NCBI RefSeq assembly: GCF_003545715.1
Contig: NZ_QVNU01000005.1
Location: 1-64,000 of the forward strand
Origin: Taibaiella koreensis
GTDB taxonomy: Bacteria > Bacteroidota > Bacteroidia > Chitinophagales > Chitinophagaceae
Direction of reading: 5' to 3'
DNA: 64,000 bases
In this document: one piece after another, positions 52,369 to 61,642 of the stretch
Layout of the letters: every line of letters begins with the position of its first letter
Numbering within the stretch: position 1 is the first letter of the stretch
Notes under the pieces: generated by a model
Told to the model about the DNA's origin: nothing
What the model saw: only the letters and a program-made list of their open reading frames with translations
Database searches by the model: none
Made by a program: the position numbers and the translations under genes

Positions 52369-52953
52369 TTAAGCCCCGACTACGTTGACGGTCTTAGACA
52401 ATCTGAAAGCGGACAGCAAAAAGTAAAACGCTCCGAAAGCAGCGTATCCTGCAAGCGTTGTAATACCTTGATCCGGCGCGTGCGCCATTGCGATAAAGGC
52501 GCCACCTGCCAGCATGGACTGTCCTCCGCTAATGATCATGGGCCATTGACCGCCCAGCTGCCTGCGTCGGCGCAAGCCTAAGATGAGTTGTATAAGCCCG
52601 GTTACTATGGCCCAGGCGCCGAAGACGATCAGGGTCTGCGGGATACCTTTTTGCAGGGCCAGTATAATACCAGCAGTAGTAAAGACACTGATGGCCGCAT
52701 TGACATACTGCGGCGTCCTGCTGATCGTGGTGGGGTTGGACCGGATATCAAAATAGGTTGCAAGGGCGTCCCATGCCGGGTAAATAATAAACAGCGCCGT
52801 TGCTATAGCGGCATTGGTTTTGGCGAAAGCCGCTACCAGTATGATCCAAACGATGGAAAAACCGGCACGCAAAAAATACAATCTCCGTAATGATCTGGCT
52901 GTGGCAACAACCTGGCTGGATACGCTGAAAGCGGATGAATTCATTGAAGTCAT
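52369..52953 (-). CDS. HdeD/DUF308-like membrane protein
   Basis: The 194-residue protein (191 if the ATG at 52944 is used) has about six hydrophobic segments (YFLRAGFSIVWIILVAAFA, AAIATALFIIYPAWDAL, YVNAAISVFTTAGIILAL, TLIVFGAWAIVTGLIQLILG and two more), the pattern of small DUF308/HdeD-like membrane proteins. Function is unknown. It is convergent with the Crp/Fnr gene and carries the same palindrome in its own upstream region. Confidence 0.75.
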   Translation of the reverse strand: MTSMNSSAFSVSSQVVATARSLRRLYFLRAGFSIVWIILVAAFAKTNAAIATALFIIYPAWDALATYFDIRSNPTTISRTPQYVNAAISVFTTAGIILALQKGIPQTLIVFGAWAIVTGLIQLILGLRRRRQLGGQWPMIISGGQSMLAGGAFIAMAHAPDQGITTLAGYAAFGAFYFLLSAFRLSKTVNVVGA

Positions 52954-53006
52954 GATACGATGTTTTAATTCCGGATCAAAGGTCGCTGCTGTGCCGCTGC
53001 TATTTT

Positions 53007-53020
53007 TTCACTTAAGTTAA
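53007..53020. promoter_or_regulatory. Second copy of the TTAACTTAAGTTAA operator
   Basis: TTCACTTAAGTTAA differs by one base from the core palindrome at 51631-51644. A GACCTTTG element on the minus strand (52977-52984) would place its centre about 40 bases before the transcript start, the position of a classical Crp activator site; this distance is an estimate. Confidence 0.55.
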
Positions 53021-53083
53021 TCTGGCTATCTTTTTATGAGCGTCGAAGCGGGGCAAAAATTTCCGGCATCTTAGCCAGCCCCT

Positions 53084-53109
53084 TCATGGTTCGACGCCGC
53101 TCACCATGA
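53084..53109. repeat. Short TTCGAC-type intergenic palindrome
   Basis: TCATGGT (53084-53090) pairs with ACCATGA (53103-53109) around TTCGACGCCGCTC-type sequence. A related stretch lies at 60715-60742. Confidence 0.4.
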
Positions 53110-53200
53110 CACAGCCGGCAGCAACCATAATTGTTTACAATAATATAATAAAAGGGCGCCACACCAAATTCTACTTTTGCCCGGAATTCAGGGGACCGAT

Positions 53201-53800
53201 ATGGGGGCAATCTTTAATGAGCAAGCAGCGGCTACACTTTTGTCTGAAGGCAATATTGACGCTTTCGACTTCTATTATCATAATTACCATCAGTCCGTTT
53301 ATGCCAATATCATAAAGATTGTGCAGGTACCGCAATCGGCCGAAGACATTCTACAGGATGTCTTTCTCGCATTCTGGGAGAACAGGAACAAATTTACAGG
53401 ACAGGCATCTGTTGCGGGCTGGCTCTTTGTGGTAAGCTATAATAAGTCGCTCTCCTTTCTGAAAAAAAAGCTGAAAGAATCCACCATTCTGCTGGAAGAT
53501 GCTTCCGTAGTCGACAGGCTTATGGAAGCACCTGTTGTTGATGAAGACTTTTACCAGAAACAGCTGGAAATACTGGAACGCGCTGTGAGCACACTCCCCG
53601 AACGGAAACAGAAAGTATTCCGTCTTTGCCGTTTTGAGGGAAAATCAGTAGAGGAAGCAGCAAACATTTTAGGAATATCCTCCAGCTCTGTAAGAGACTA
53701 TTTAAAACAATCATCCCGGCTTTTAAGGCAGTATGTGCAAAAGGAACATGCCTCAGAACTGGCGCTGCTAGGCCTTTTGGTTGTCTCATTATCCCTATAG
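53201..53800 (+). CDS. ECF sigma-70 factor (FecI-like)
   Basis: The ATG at 53201 gives 199 residues; an upstream TTG at 53177 lies on top of a TACTTTTG promoter element (53172-53179) and is unlikely. Region 2 is seen in FYYHNYHQSVYANIIKIVQVPQSAEDILQDVFLAFWENR and region 4 in LPERKQKVFRLCRFEGKSVEEAANILGISSSSVRDYLKQ. A short hydrophobic tail follows. With the FecR gene 122 bases downstream and SusC/SusD after it, it forms a regulated uptake locus. Confidence 0.93.
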   Translation: MGAIFNEQAAATLLSEGNIDAFDFYYHNYHQSVYANIIKIVQVPQSAEDILQDVFLAFWENRNKFTGQASVAGWLFVVSYNKSLSFLKKKLKESTILLEDASVVDRLMEAPVVDEDFYQKQLEILERAVSTLPERKQKVFRLCRFEGKSVEEAANILGISSSSVRDYLKQSSRLLRQYVQKEHASELALLGLLVVSLSL

Positions 53801-53922
53801 CACATCCGGAAATTCATATAAGGCCCGGCGGAATTCCTTTCAGCCAGACCTTTAGTAATAATTTGGTAACACCCAAAACCATCCCCATTTTATCCCCCCG
53901 GAGTATTTAGTCTATACCAGCT

Positions 53923-54972
53923 ATGGACAACTACAAATTACTATTAGAGAAATTCTGGCGTGGCGACGCATCAGAGACGGAAAAATTGCAGCTCTATAAA
54001 ACGATCCTTAAAGATGAAGAAGCGATAAGAGCCGCTTTGCAGCAGGAATTGATATCGGAAAAGAAGGAGCTGTTGTCGCCGGAAATATCGCTAAGCATTC
54101 TGGAATCACTACACCGGGAAATTGGCGCGCGGGCATCCCACTCAATAGAGCGGCCGCGGAAGTCACTGAGCTTGTTTAAATGGGCTGCAGCCTTGCTGGT
54201 AATGGGCCTGGCTTCGTTTATAGGATGGACGTTGTATACCACAAAGAATGACGGCAAGCAAAATGCCGGCAGCACCACCACATATGCTATCATGGACAAT
54301 AACGGGAAGGATATTAAGCTTGTTGTACTGGACGATGGCACCGCGGTCGAGCTCTATCCGGAAAGTGCCATCCGCCTGAAGCAACCATTCAACCGGCAAA
54401 GCACGAGAAGCATACGATTGACGGGAAAAGCGAGTTTTAAGGTGAAGCATGACGCTACCCGGCCTTTCGAAGTAATTGCAAACAATATAAAGACCACAGA
54501 TATAGGGACCGAATTCTATATCGATGCTCCCGATCTGAACACGTTTAAAGTCGCGCTGAAAGAAGGAAGCATCCGCGTAGCGGCCATGCCCAACAGCAGC
54601 ATCAGGATGGAAGAGACGACACTGGAGCCGGGAGATGAAATGCATTGGGACCTGACCAGTAAAAAAATGATCCTGACACAGACGGCCCGGCAGAAAAAAG
54701 CGGAAACGCCAGATCACAATGTCGCTACACCTCCTGCTATGAGGGAGAGGCTGGTATTTGACAAAACGCCACTGGATAAAGTTTTTGCAAAGCTTGCATC
54801 CCAGGCATCGGCGCCTATCAGGTACAATGCAGCAGAGATCAAAGAATTGACTTTTACGGGAACAATAGAACCATCCGATGATATAGGGACGGCACTCGAT
54901 ATTATCTGTAACCTGAACGGGCTCCACTACCAAAAAAAGAAACAGGCTTTCATCGTAGCTAAAGATAAATAA
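53923..54972 (+). CDS. FecR-family anti-sigma factor
   Basis: The 349-residue protein has a cytoplasmic N-terminal part (LEKFWRGDASETEKLQLYK), one transmembrane helix near 85-105 (WAAALLVMGLASFIGWTLY), a FecR domain (LDDGTAVELYPESAIRLKQPF, GKASFKVKHDATRPFEVIA, IGTEFYIDAPDLNTFKVALKEGSI) and a DUF4974/STN-like domain (LVFDKTPLDKVFAKLASQ, FTGTIEPSDDIGTALDIICNLNGLHY). It should hold the sigma factor inactive until a periplasmic signal arrives. Confidence 0.94.
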   Translation: MDNYKLLLEKFWRGDASETEKLQLYKTILKDEEAIRAALQQELISEKKELLSPEISLSILESLHREIGARASHSIERPRKSLSLFKWAAALLVMGLASFIGWTLYTTKNDGKQNAGSTTTYAIMDNNGKDIKLVVLDDGTAVELYPESAIRLKQPFNRQSTRSIRLTGKASFKVKHDATRPFEVIANNIKTTDIGTEFYIDAPDLNTFKVALKEGSIRVAAMPNSSIRMEETTLEPGDEMHWDLTSKKMILTQTARQKKAETPDHNVATPPAMRERLVFDKTPLDKVFAKLASQASAPIRYNAAEIKELTFTGTIEPSDDIGTALDIICNLNGLHYQKKKQAFIVAKDK

Positions 54973-55053
54973 CCACGAATATCTAATCCATTTTTATAAT
55001 CGCTTGCAAAAGCGAACAGGGCATCTTTTGCCCCAAACAAAGCAGGTACATTT

Positions 55054-58000
55054 ATGAAAAAACAATTTTACGAGACCGGCAGGCAAAGCGTCAGGTGGCT
55101 ATTCCCGCTATTGCTTTTGAGTGGCCCGGCTTTTGCCCAGACCAAAGTAAAGGGAACCATCCTCGACGAAAAAGGATCAGGCATGCCTAGCGTGACTATT
55201 TCCATTACCAGTAATGCCGACAATAAGCAATTAAATGCCATGTCGGAGGGAGACGGGACCTTTACTTTAGACAATATTGAAGCCGGCGGCTCTTATAATT
55301 TTATATTCACGACAATAGGCTATGAGAATGATACCGTCAGAAATTTTAAGGTAAATGCCGGGGACAACAATTCTTTGCTGGTAAGAATGAAGATTTCGAA
55401 CAAAGCGCTCGGCGATGTAATGGTAGTAGGCTATGGTACGCAAAGCAAGTCGAGGGTAACCAGCGCCATTTCACAGATCAAATCGGCGGAGCTGAATAAA
55501 TATCCCGGGAGTAGCTTTGCTTCGCAGCTGGCCGGCAAAGTAGCCGGTGTCACCATCAACGAGGCCTCGGCTATGCCTGGTACCGACCCACAGATCATCA
55601 TCAGGGGTGTAAGTACCTTGACTGCGGGCACCAATCCGCTAATCGTGGTCGATGGCTTTCCGCTGAGCGAAGGCAGCTCTCTCAACGCCATTAACCCACA
55701 GGATATTGAAACGCTGGACATCCTTAAAGATCCTTCTTCCGCGGCCATCTATGGTTCCAGGGCGGCCAACGGCGTTATATTGATCACCACGAAAAGCGCA
55801 CAGAAAGACAAAACCACCATTAGCTTTGATGCCTACTCCGGCTTTCAGCAAAGGGCAGATAAAGTGAAGCTGATTGACGGTTATCAATATGCGCAGTATT
55901 CTACCGAAGCGCGGAATTGGGGATATGTTTCCAAAGATCCTAAAAAAAGAAACCTGGATGATGACGTGGCTACCCGTAAGGCCAATGGGGCTACAGCGAG
56001 GGATTACAGGCTTAACTATATGGACCCCTACCTGGCCAATCAGCCGGGCTTAACCAATACCGATTGGCTGGATGCGATCACGCAAACGGCGCCTATCAAT
56101 AGCTATACCCTGGGCATATCGGGCAGTACCGGCACTAAAAGCAATTATTACCTTTCCGCCAATTACTTTAATCAGCAAGGCATCGTATTGAATACCGGCC
56201 TGAAACGGTATAGTGCCGATATAAAAGTAAATACGCATCCGTTTAGCTGGTTGAAAGCCGGCCTGAGTATGGTCCCATCCTACAATCAGCAAAAGTATTT
56301 CAACAACAACGCCGACCGGAGTACCGATCCCATTAGCTCTGCGTTGGTCATGTATCCGATGTTCAGTCCTTATAACGACGACGGGAGCCTGGCGATCAGC
56401 AAGCAAATCAAGGCCAACACGCCGGAAGACGGCGCCCTGATGGAAAACCCCGTGGCCATTTTAAAGATGAATACCTATAACCGGAATTTCTTCAGGAATT
56501 TCGGCAATACCTTCCTTGAATTCAGGATCATCGATGGGCTAACGTTTAAAACCTTGCTGGGCGGCGATTTCCAATCCAGCTACATCAACTACTTCTCCCC
56601 CTCAACAGTAGGCGCGTATCGCACTACAGCGCCTAAACCCGCCGTAGCTTCGGAAACGGATGGTTATGTATGGAACTATATTTCGGAAAATACCCTGACC
56701 TACGCCAGAACATTTGGCCATCACGATATCAATATCCTTGCGGGCTACTCCTTCCAGAAGGAAAACGGGAACAGCACCCTGATCAACGGTTCCAGTATCC
56801 CCGACGATAACCTGGAGAATATCGCCGGCGCTGCCAATTATTCGGTGGTAAAAACGGGTTATACCTGGGCACAGCTATCTTATTTTTCCCGGTTCCAGTA
56901 CGCCTATAAAGGTAAGTACCTGCTGACAGCGGCGATCAGGCGCGACGGCTCTTCCCGTTTCGGCTCCCAAAGCAAGTATGGGAATTTCCCTTCGATCACC
57001 GGTGGCTGGATCATCAGCAACGAAGACTTTCTGCAAAAATGTACCTGGCTGGATCAGCTGAAGCTACGGGCATCCTGGGGCAAGGCCGGCAATAACCAGA
57101 TCGGCTCTTATGGCGCCCTGGCTTTGGTCAACCCGGATAACTATGTTTATGGCGGCAACCTAGCGCCCGGATATGCGGCCTCGGCAGCGCCCAATGCCAA
57201 CCTGGGCTGGGAAAGCAAACAATCGCTCAACCTGGGTTTCGACCTGGCTACTTTTCATATGTTTACCTTATCGGCCAATTTCTACAACACAGTCACCTCC
57301 GACTTGTTGCTGAATGTTCCGGTACCGGCTCAATCGGGCTATACCAGCTCTTTGCAAAACCTGGGCAAGGTGCGTAATACCGGGTTTGAATTTGAATTTT
57401 CGGGCAGCAATATTCACCTGGGAAAAGTGAATTGGTCCTTTAGCGCCAACCTTACCACCAACAAGAATACAGTGCTTGCTTTGGCGCCGGGCCAGACACA
57501 AATCATCACAGGTTCCAACAGTGCTTTCCTGACCAAGGTGGGCGGCCCCATTGCTGAGATGTATGGCTACGATGTGATCGGGATCTATAAATCCCAGGCA
57601 GAGATCGATCGCTCACCGCATACAGATGGTACGGTAGTGGGAGATTATATCATGAAGGACCTGGATGGCGACGGGAAGATCACGACGGCAGACAGAACAG
57701 GTTTCGGTACTTATGCGCCTAAGCTGGTGTATGGCTTCCAAAGTACCTTCAGCTATGGCAACTTTGAGCTGAGCATCGGGCTGAACGGAATTGCAGGAAG
57801 GAAAATTTATGATGCCGGTTTATGGTCTATGGAATCGGGCGAATCCTTTGGGTTGGCCGATGAGTACTACTTCAATAACCGCTGGGACCCCAACGATAAT
57901 CCCAACGGCACGCTGGCGAGACCTACTACCAATCTCTCTGCGAACCGCCTGAATGCAAAGGCGAGCAATCAGTTTATATACAATGGTGATTATTTGCGTA

Positions 58001-58218
58001 TCAGAAATATACAGCTGGCCTACCAGTTTGCTATCAGATCGGGTGTGATCAGGAGCCTGCGCGTGTATGCTTCGGCAAACAACCCATTTACATTTACCGG
58101 TTATCGTGGATTTAACCCCGATGGCACTACCACCGATAATGTACTGACTTCAGGCTTTGCTTACAGCAATTACCCCATTGCCAAGTCCTATATCCTGGGC
58201 TTTAATCTTACGTTTTAA
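55054..58218 (+). CDS. SusC/RagA-type TonB-dependent outer-membrane transporter
   Basis: The 1054-residue protein has a signal peptide (LLLLSGPAFA-QT), a carboxypeptidase-D regulatory-like domain (VKGTILDEKGSGMPSVTISI), a TonB-box-like VMVVGYGTQ, a plug domain (GVTINEASAMPGTDPQIIIRGVSTLTAG, ILKDPSSAAIYGSRAANGVILITTK) and a beta-barrel ending in Phe. No N-terminal STN signalling domain is present although a sigma/FecR pair lies upstream. Two small hairpins, CGCTT/AAGCG (55001-55014) and GGGCA/TGCCC (55019-55033), precede the start. Confidence 0.96.
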   Translation: MKKQFYETGRQSVRWLFPLLLLSGPAFAQTKVKGTILDEKGSGMPSVTISITSNADNKQLNAMSEGDGTFTLDNIEAGGSYNFIFTTIGYENDTVRNFKVNAGDNNSLLVRMKISNKALGDVMVVGYGTQSKSRVTSAISQIKSAELNKYPGSSFASQLAGKVAGVTINEASAMPGTDPQIIIRGVSTLTAGTNPLIVVDGFPLSEGSSLNAINPQDIETLDILKDPSSAAIYGSRAANGVILITTKSAQKDKTTISFDAYSGFQQRADKVKLIDGYQYAQYSTEARNWGYVSKDPKKRNLDDDVATRKANGATARDYRLNYMDPYLANQPGLTNTDWLDAITQTAPINSYTLGISGSTGTKSNYYLSANYFNQQGIVLNTGLKRYSADIKVNTHPFSWLKAGLSMVPSYNQQKYFNNNADRSTDPISSALVMYPMFSPYNDDGSLAISKQIKANTPEDGALMENPVAILKMNTYNRNFFRNFGNTFLEFRIIDGLTFKTLLGGDFQSSYINYFSPSTVGAYRTTAPKPAVASETDGYVWNYISENTLTYARTFGHHDINILAGYSFQKENGNSTLINGSSIPDDNLENIAGAANYSVVKTGYTWAQLSYFSRFQYAYKGKYLLTAAIRRDGSSRFGSQSKYGNFPSITGGWIISNEDFLQKCTWLDQLKLRASWGKAGNNQIGSYGALALVNPDNYVYGGNLAPGYAASAAPNANLGWESKQSLNLGFDLATFHMFTLSANFYNTVTSDLLLNVPVPAQSGYTSSLQNLGKVRNTGFEFEFSGSNIHLGKVNWSFSANLTTNKNTVLALAPGQTQIITGSNSAFLTKVGGPIAEMYGYDVIGIYKSQAEIDRSPHTDGTVVGDYIMKDLDGDGKITTADRTGFGTYAPKLVYGFQSTFSYGNFELSIGLNGIAGRKIYDAGLWSMESGESFGLADEYYFNNRWDPNDNPNGTLARPTTNLSANRLNAKASNQFIYNGDYLRIRNIQLAYQFAIRSGVIRSLRVYASANNPFTFTGYRGFNPDGTTTDNVLTSGFAYSNYPIAKSYILGFNLTF

Positions 58219-58249
58219 TCATTAGCATCCTCAAATAAAAAGATACAAA

Positions 58250-59656
58250 ATGAAAAACCGGAACCTACTGCTTTTTCTGATCGCCGTTGTGCTTGTGGCC
58301 ACGGCTTGTACCAAAGAACTGACACAGATCCCCAACACCTCAAAGGTGCTGAACAACTTCTTCACTACCGAAAGTGAGTCGGAAGAATATGTCAATTCCG
58401 TATACGCAGGCCTGCAGGCACAGGGCCTTTACGGGCAGTACCTGCCCTGTCTTGGCGAGCTGCCATCGGATAATACCTGGGACCAGGTACCTGCAAACGA
58501 TAACGGATGGGCAGGCCAGCTCGATCTTTTCTCCACCATTCCATCCAATGGTATTTTGTCGCAAAACTGGAAAGATGCCTATGTTGCTATTCAGCGCGCC
58601 AACGTAGTGCTCAACAGGATCGGTACTATCGCCTATCAGAGTGATAGTACCAAAACAGCAAGAATGGGAGCGATGAAATTTATCAGGGCCTTGCTCTATT
58701 TCAACCTGGTAAATGTTTATGGCGATGTGCCGCTGGTAACACAGGAAACCACCGATCCCAATACCTATTTCGGCCAGGGCAGAACGCCAAAGGATTCCGT
58801 ATACGCGCAAATCATCAATGACCTCAGAGACGCTATAACACAATTGCCGCTTAAAGCAGACAAGACAGGCGGCGCCAGGAGATCGGCCGCACAATCTTTA
58901 CTGGGAAAGGTCTATTTGACCCGGGGCCAATACCAAGATGCTGTCAATGTGCTCCAGGATGTGGTATCCTCCGGACAGCACAGTCTTATGACATCGCCGG
59001 ATAAGGTCTTTGCCCTGAACAATGAAAATAATGCAGAGATCATTTTCGCGGTCCAGTTCGCTTCCGGTGTTAATGGTGGTACCGAAGGAAGCGCCATGCA
59101 GCAACAATTCAGTCCTTCCGGTTTTGAAAGCGGGGCAAAAGGGCACAACCTGCCCAACCTTTCTCTCTATAAACTATACGGGGCAGGCGATACCAGGAAA
59201 GGTGTTTATGTAGACACGACGAAGCAAGGGGTACCCTACTGCAAAAAATATTTTCCGAACACGGCCAACCTGATCGATGGCGGGAGTGATTTTGTCGTAT
59301 TGCGCTATCCCGATGTATTGCTGATGCTCGCGGAGGCTTATCATGAGCTGGGTAACGCTGGTAGTGCCCTGGCGGCCCTGAACCAGGTGAGAAGCAGGGC
59401 CGGTCTGTCAGATTATGAGTCGACCGACCCTACCCTGCTGGGCGCTGAGATCGCATTGGAACGTCAGTTGGAGCTGGTAGGCGAAGGGCATCGCTGGTTT
59501 GATCTGCTACGCAAGGGCAATGCTGTTTCTGTCATGAATGCATGGTTCACCAGTCAGGCCATTAATATACGGATAGACAACCATAATCTCCTGATGCCTG
59601 TGCCGCAGGATCAGGTCAATACCGATCCCGCCATCAGGCAAAATGAGGGTTACTAA
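58250..59656 (+). CDS. SusD/RagB-type outer-membrane lipoprotein
   Basis: The 468-residue protein has a lipoprotein signal (VVLVATACTKEL, lipid Cys about residue 20). SusD-family signatures include VYAGLQAQGLYGQYL, NWKDAYVAIQRANVVLNRI, KFIRALLYFNLVNVYGDVPLVTQE, VLRYPDVLLMLAEAYHELG, LNQVRSRAGL and LERQLELVGEGHRWFDLLR. It forms the lid that captures substrate for the SusC transporter 31 bases upstream. Confidence 0.96.
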   Translation: MKNRNLLLFLIAVVLVATACTKELTQIPNTSKVLNNFFTTESESEEYVNSVYAGLQAQGLYGQYLPCLGELPSDNTWDQVPANDNGWAGQLDLFSTIPSNGILSQNWKDAYVAIQRANVVLNRIGTIAYQSDSTKTARMGAMKFIRALLYFNLVNVYGDVPLVTQETTDPNTYFGQGRTPKDSVYAQIINDLRDAITQLPLKADKTGGARRSAAQSLLGKVYLTRGQYQDAVNVLQDVVSSGQHSLMTSPDKVFALNNENNAEIIFAVQFASGVNGGTEGSAMQQQFSPSGFESGAKGHNLPNLSLYKLYGAGDTRKGVYVDTTKQGVPYCKKYFPNTANLIDGGSDFVVLRYPDVLLMLAEAYHELGNAGSALAALNQVRSRAGLSDYESTDPTLLGAEIALERQLELVGEGHRWFDLLRKGNAVSVMNAWFTSQAINIRIDNHNLLMPVPQDQVNTDPAIRQNEGY

Positions 59657-59695
59657 TTACACTTTACGACAACGATGCTAAAACAAAACAGCTCA

Positions 59696-60622
59696 ATGAA
59701 AAAAATCGCTTTACTTATTGCCTTTCTGCAGGCTGGTGCACTTTTCGCACAGGGAACAAAAACACCGCAGAATATCTTAAACCGGTTCCTGCATCCCGGC
59801 AATAACTACGTTTTGGTAGCGGCGCATCGCGGCGACTGGCGAAACGCGCCCGAAAATTCGATACATGCCCTCAACTTGTGTCTTGAAATGGGTGTGGACA
59901 TTATGGAGACCGATGTGGTCAAAACAAAAGACGGTGTATTGATCCTGATGCACGATCAGAAGATTGACCGTACTACTTCAGGAAAAGGATTGGTGAGCGA
60001 GCTCACCTGGGATTATTTAATGGAGCTTACGCTGAGGCAGGGCCATGGCGGCCCGACGGAAGAGCATATCCCCACCTTTGAAGCTTTCATGCTTGCTGTC
60101 AAAGGCAAACCGATCTTAATCAACCTGGACAAATGCTGGGATATTATTCCGGATGTATACGCCGTGCTCAAAAAGACCGGAACAGTAGAACAAGGCCTAT
60201 TTAAAGGCAATCTTCCGTTGCCCGAATTACGCAAGAAGTTTGGCCCCGTAATGGATAGTATCCATTATATCGCGATGATCAGCCCGGGTTCCTTTGAAGG
60301 CAATCCTAAAGGCGATCAGGCGCCATTAAATCTGATCGATGGCTTTTTCAATCACTATCGTCCTGCCGGCTTTGAGCTGGGCTTTGATAAAGAGCACTCA
60401 CCAGTAGTAACGCAATGTATTCCAGGTGTCAGGGCTAAAGGGGTTACCGTATGGCTCAATGCTTTGTGGGCGTCCCAAAACGCCGGCCACGATGATGAAA
60501 ATGCGATGTCGGATCCTGATGCAAACTGGGGCTATCTTTTACAGCTGGGAGCCAATGCGATCCAAACCGACCGGCCGCACGAGCTGCTGGAATACCTGCG
60601 CCGGAAACGATTGCACGATTGA
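59696..60622 (+). CDS. Secreted glycerophosphodiester phosphodiesterase
   Basis: The ATG at 59696 (308 residues) opens a clean signal peptide (IALLIAFLQAGALFA-QG); an ATG at 59675 would add seven residues. The GDPD core is intact: AAHRGDWRNAPENSIHAL, METDVVKTKDGVLILMHDQKIDRTT, and ANAIQTDRPHELLEYL at the end, giving the catalytic His pair and metal-binding Glu/Asp. It should release glycerol 3-phosphate or a related phosphate from diesters in the periplasm. It lies 39 bases after SusD and suggests that the locus imports glycerophosphodiesters or headgroups; the ligand is inferred. Confidence 0.92.
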   Translation: MKKIALLIAFLQAGALFAQGTKTPQNILNRFLHPGNNYVLVAAHRGDWRNAPENSIHALNLCLEMGVDIMETDVVKTKDGVLILMHDQKIDRTTSGKGLVSELTWDYLMELTLRQGHGGPTEEHIPTFEAFMLAVKGKPILINLDKCWDIIPDVYAVLKKTGTVEQGLFKGNLPLPELRKKFGPVMDSIHYIAMISPGSFEGNPKGDQAPLNLIDGFFNHYRPAGFELGFDKEHSPVVTQCIPGVRAKGVTVWLNALWASQNAGHDDENAMSDPDANWGYLLQLGANAIQTDRPHELLEYLRRKRLHD

Positions 60623-60714
60623 TCACCGGACCAATAACCATGAAGCAGGAATAGACCATAAAAATGAATCTGATTATCCTGATATAGGAAACACGGGGTA
60701 AATTTGTTCCGACG

Positions 60715-60742
60715 ATGGTTGTTGAGCTCGTCGAAGCACCAT
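60715..60742. repeat. TTCGAC-type intergenic palindrome, second example
   Basis: ATGGT (60715-60719) and ACCAT (60738-60742) flank GAGCTCGTCGAAGC, the reverse of a TTCGAC-N-GCTC stretch like that at 53084-53109. The remaining bases of the 384-base gap hold the terminator at 60805 and no gene. Confidence 0.35.
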
Positions 60743-60804
60743 TTCCTCTCTGACAGGCTCAAAGGATCGGAGCGCACTTTATTTCTTGTACCAATATAGT
60801 CACG

Positions 60805-60833
60805 AAAACAAGCTCCTGATAAGAGCTTGTTTT
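60805..60833 (+). terminator. Terminator after the SusCD-phosphodiesterase operon
   Basis: AAAACAAGCTC (60805-60815) pairs with GAGCTTGTTTT (60823-60833) around a seven-base loop and is followed by more T residues. Confidence 0.75.
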
Positions 60834-61006
60834 TTATAAGTGGCCGGTTCACCAAGCTACGGTAGTTGTTGCATCCGCGACGTGACCGTTTTTCTGAAGA
60901 GCGGGGATTAACCACTGGCCAATAAAATGTTAAAACCTCCGGTACTTATTGTTTGCACGCAGGAACTCTTATCAAACTTATACCTTCGGGCTAAATAAAC
61001 CAATAC

Positions 61007-61642
61007 ATGAAGCGCTTCCTGGTCGCAGATGACCATTCTATTGTGCGTTTTGGGCTAAAAATGATGCTGGAAACATCGTTTCCCGGCTGCACCGTCGATG
61101 AGGCCTCCCATGGTGAAGATGTTATGGCCCGGATGCGGGAGAACAGCTATGAGCTGATCCTTCTCGACCTCATCATGCCCAATACAGATACCAATAACCT
61201 GCTGCACTTTATCAGGAGCTTTCACAGTGAGACCAAAGTGCTTGTGGTTTCGATGAATGAAGAGGCCCTGTATGGCCTGCGTACCATCCAGCTCGGGGCG
61301 CAAGGGTACCTGAAGAAGGACGCTCCCAAGGAAGAGCTGGAACAGGCTGTAAGCATGGTACTGTCGGGTAAAAGATATATCAGTAGTGAACTGGCTGATC
61401 TGCTGATCGAATCGTCGCTCGAAAAAAAGCCTTTGAATCCCTTTGAACGCCTTACCCCAAGGGAGTTCCAGGTGGCGACGCTGATGCTGCAGGATCTGTC
61501 ACCCAAGCAGATCGGAGAAGCGCTGCAAATACAATACGGTACCGTCAGCACGCTGAAGCACCGCATCTTTGAAAAGCTGCACATTACGAGCCGCAAACAG
61601 TTGGTTACACTTGCTTCAACTTATCCTGTTCCGGGACAATAG
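61007..61642 (+). CDS. Response regulator, NarL/LuxR type
   Basis: The 211-residue protein has a receiver domain with D8-D9, phospho-acceptor Asp54 (LILLDLIMPNTD) and Lys in YLKKDAPKEEL. The LuxR-type helix-turn-helix spans about 145-205 (LTPREFQVATLMLQDLSPKQIGEALQIQYGTVSTLKHRIF). Its last 38 bases overlap the end of the opposing kinase gene, so the two genes are convergent. Whether that kinase is its partner is likely by position but not shown. Confidence 0.93.
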   Translation: MKRFLVADDHSIVRFGLKMMLETSFPGCTVDEASHGEDVMARMRENSYELILLDLIMPNTDTNNLLHFIRSFHSETKVLVVSMNEEALYGLRTIQLGAQGYLKKDAPKEELEQAVSMVLSGKRYISSELADLLIESSLEKKPLNPFERLTPREFQVATLMLQDLSPKQIGEALQIQYGTVSTLKHRIFEKLHITSRKQLVTLASTYPVPGQ

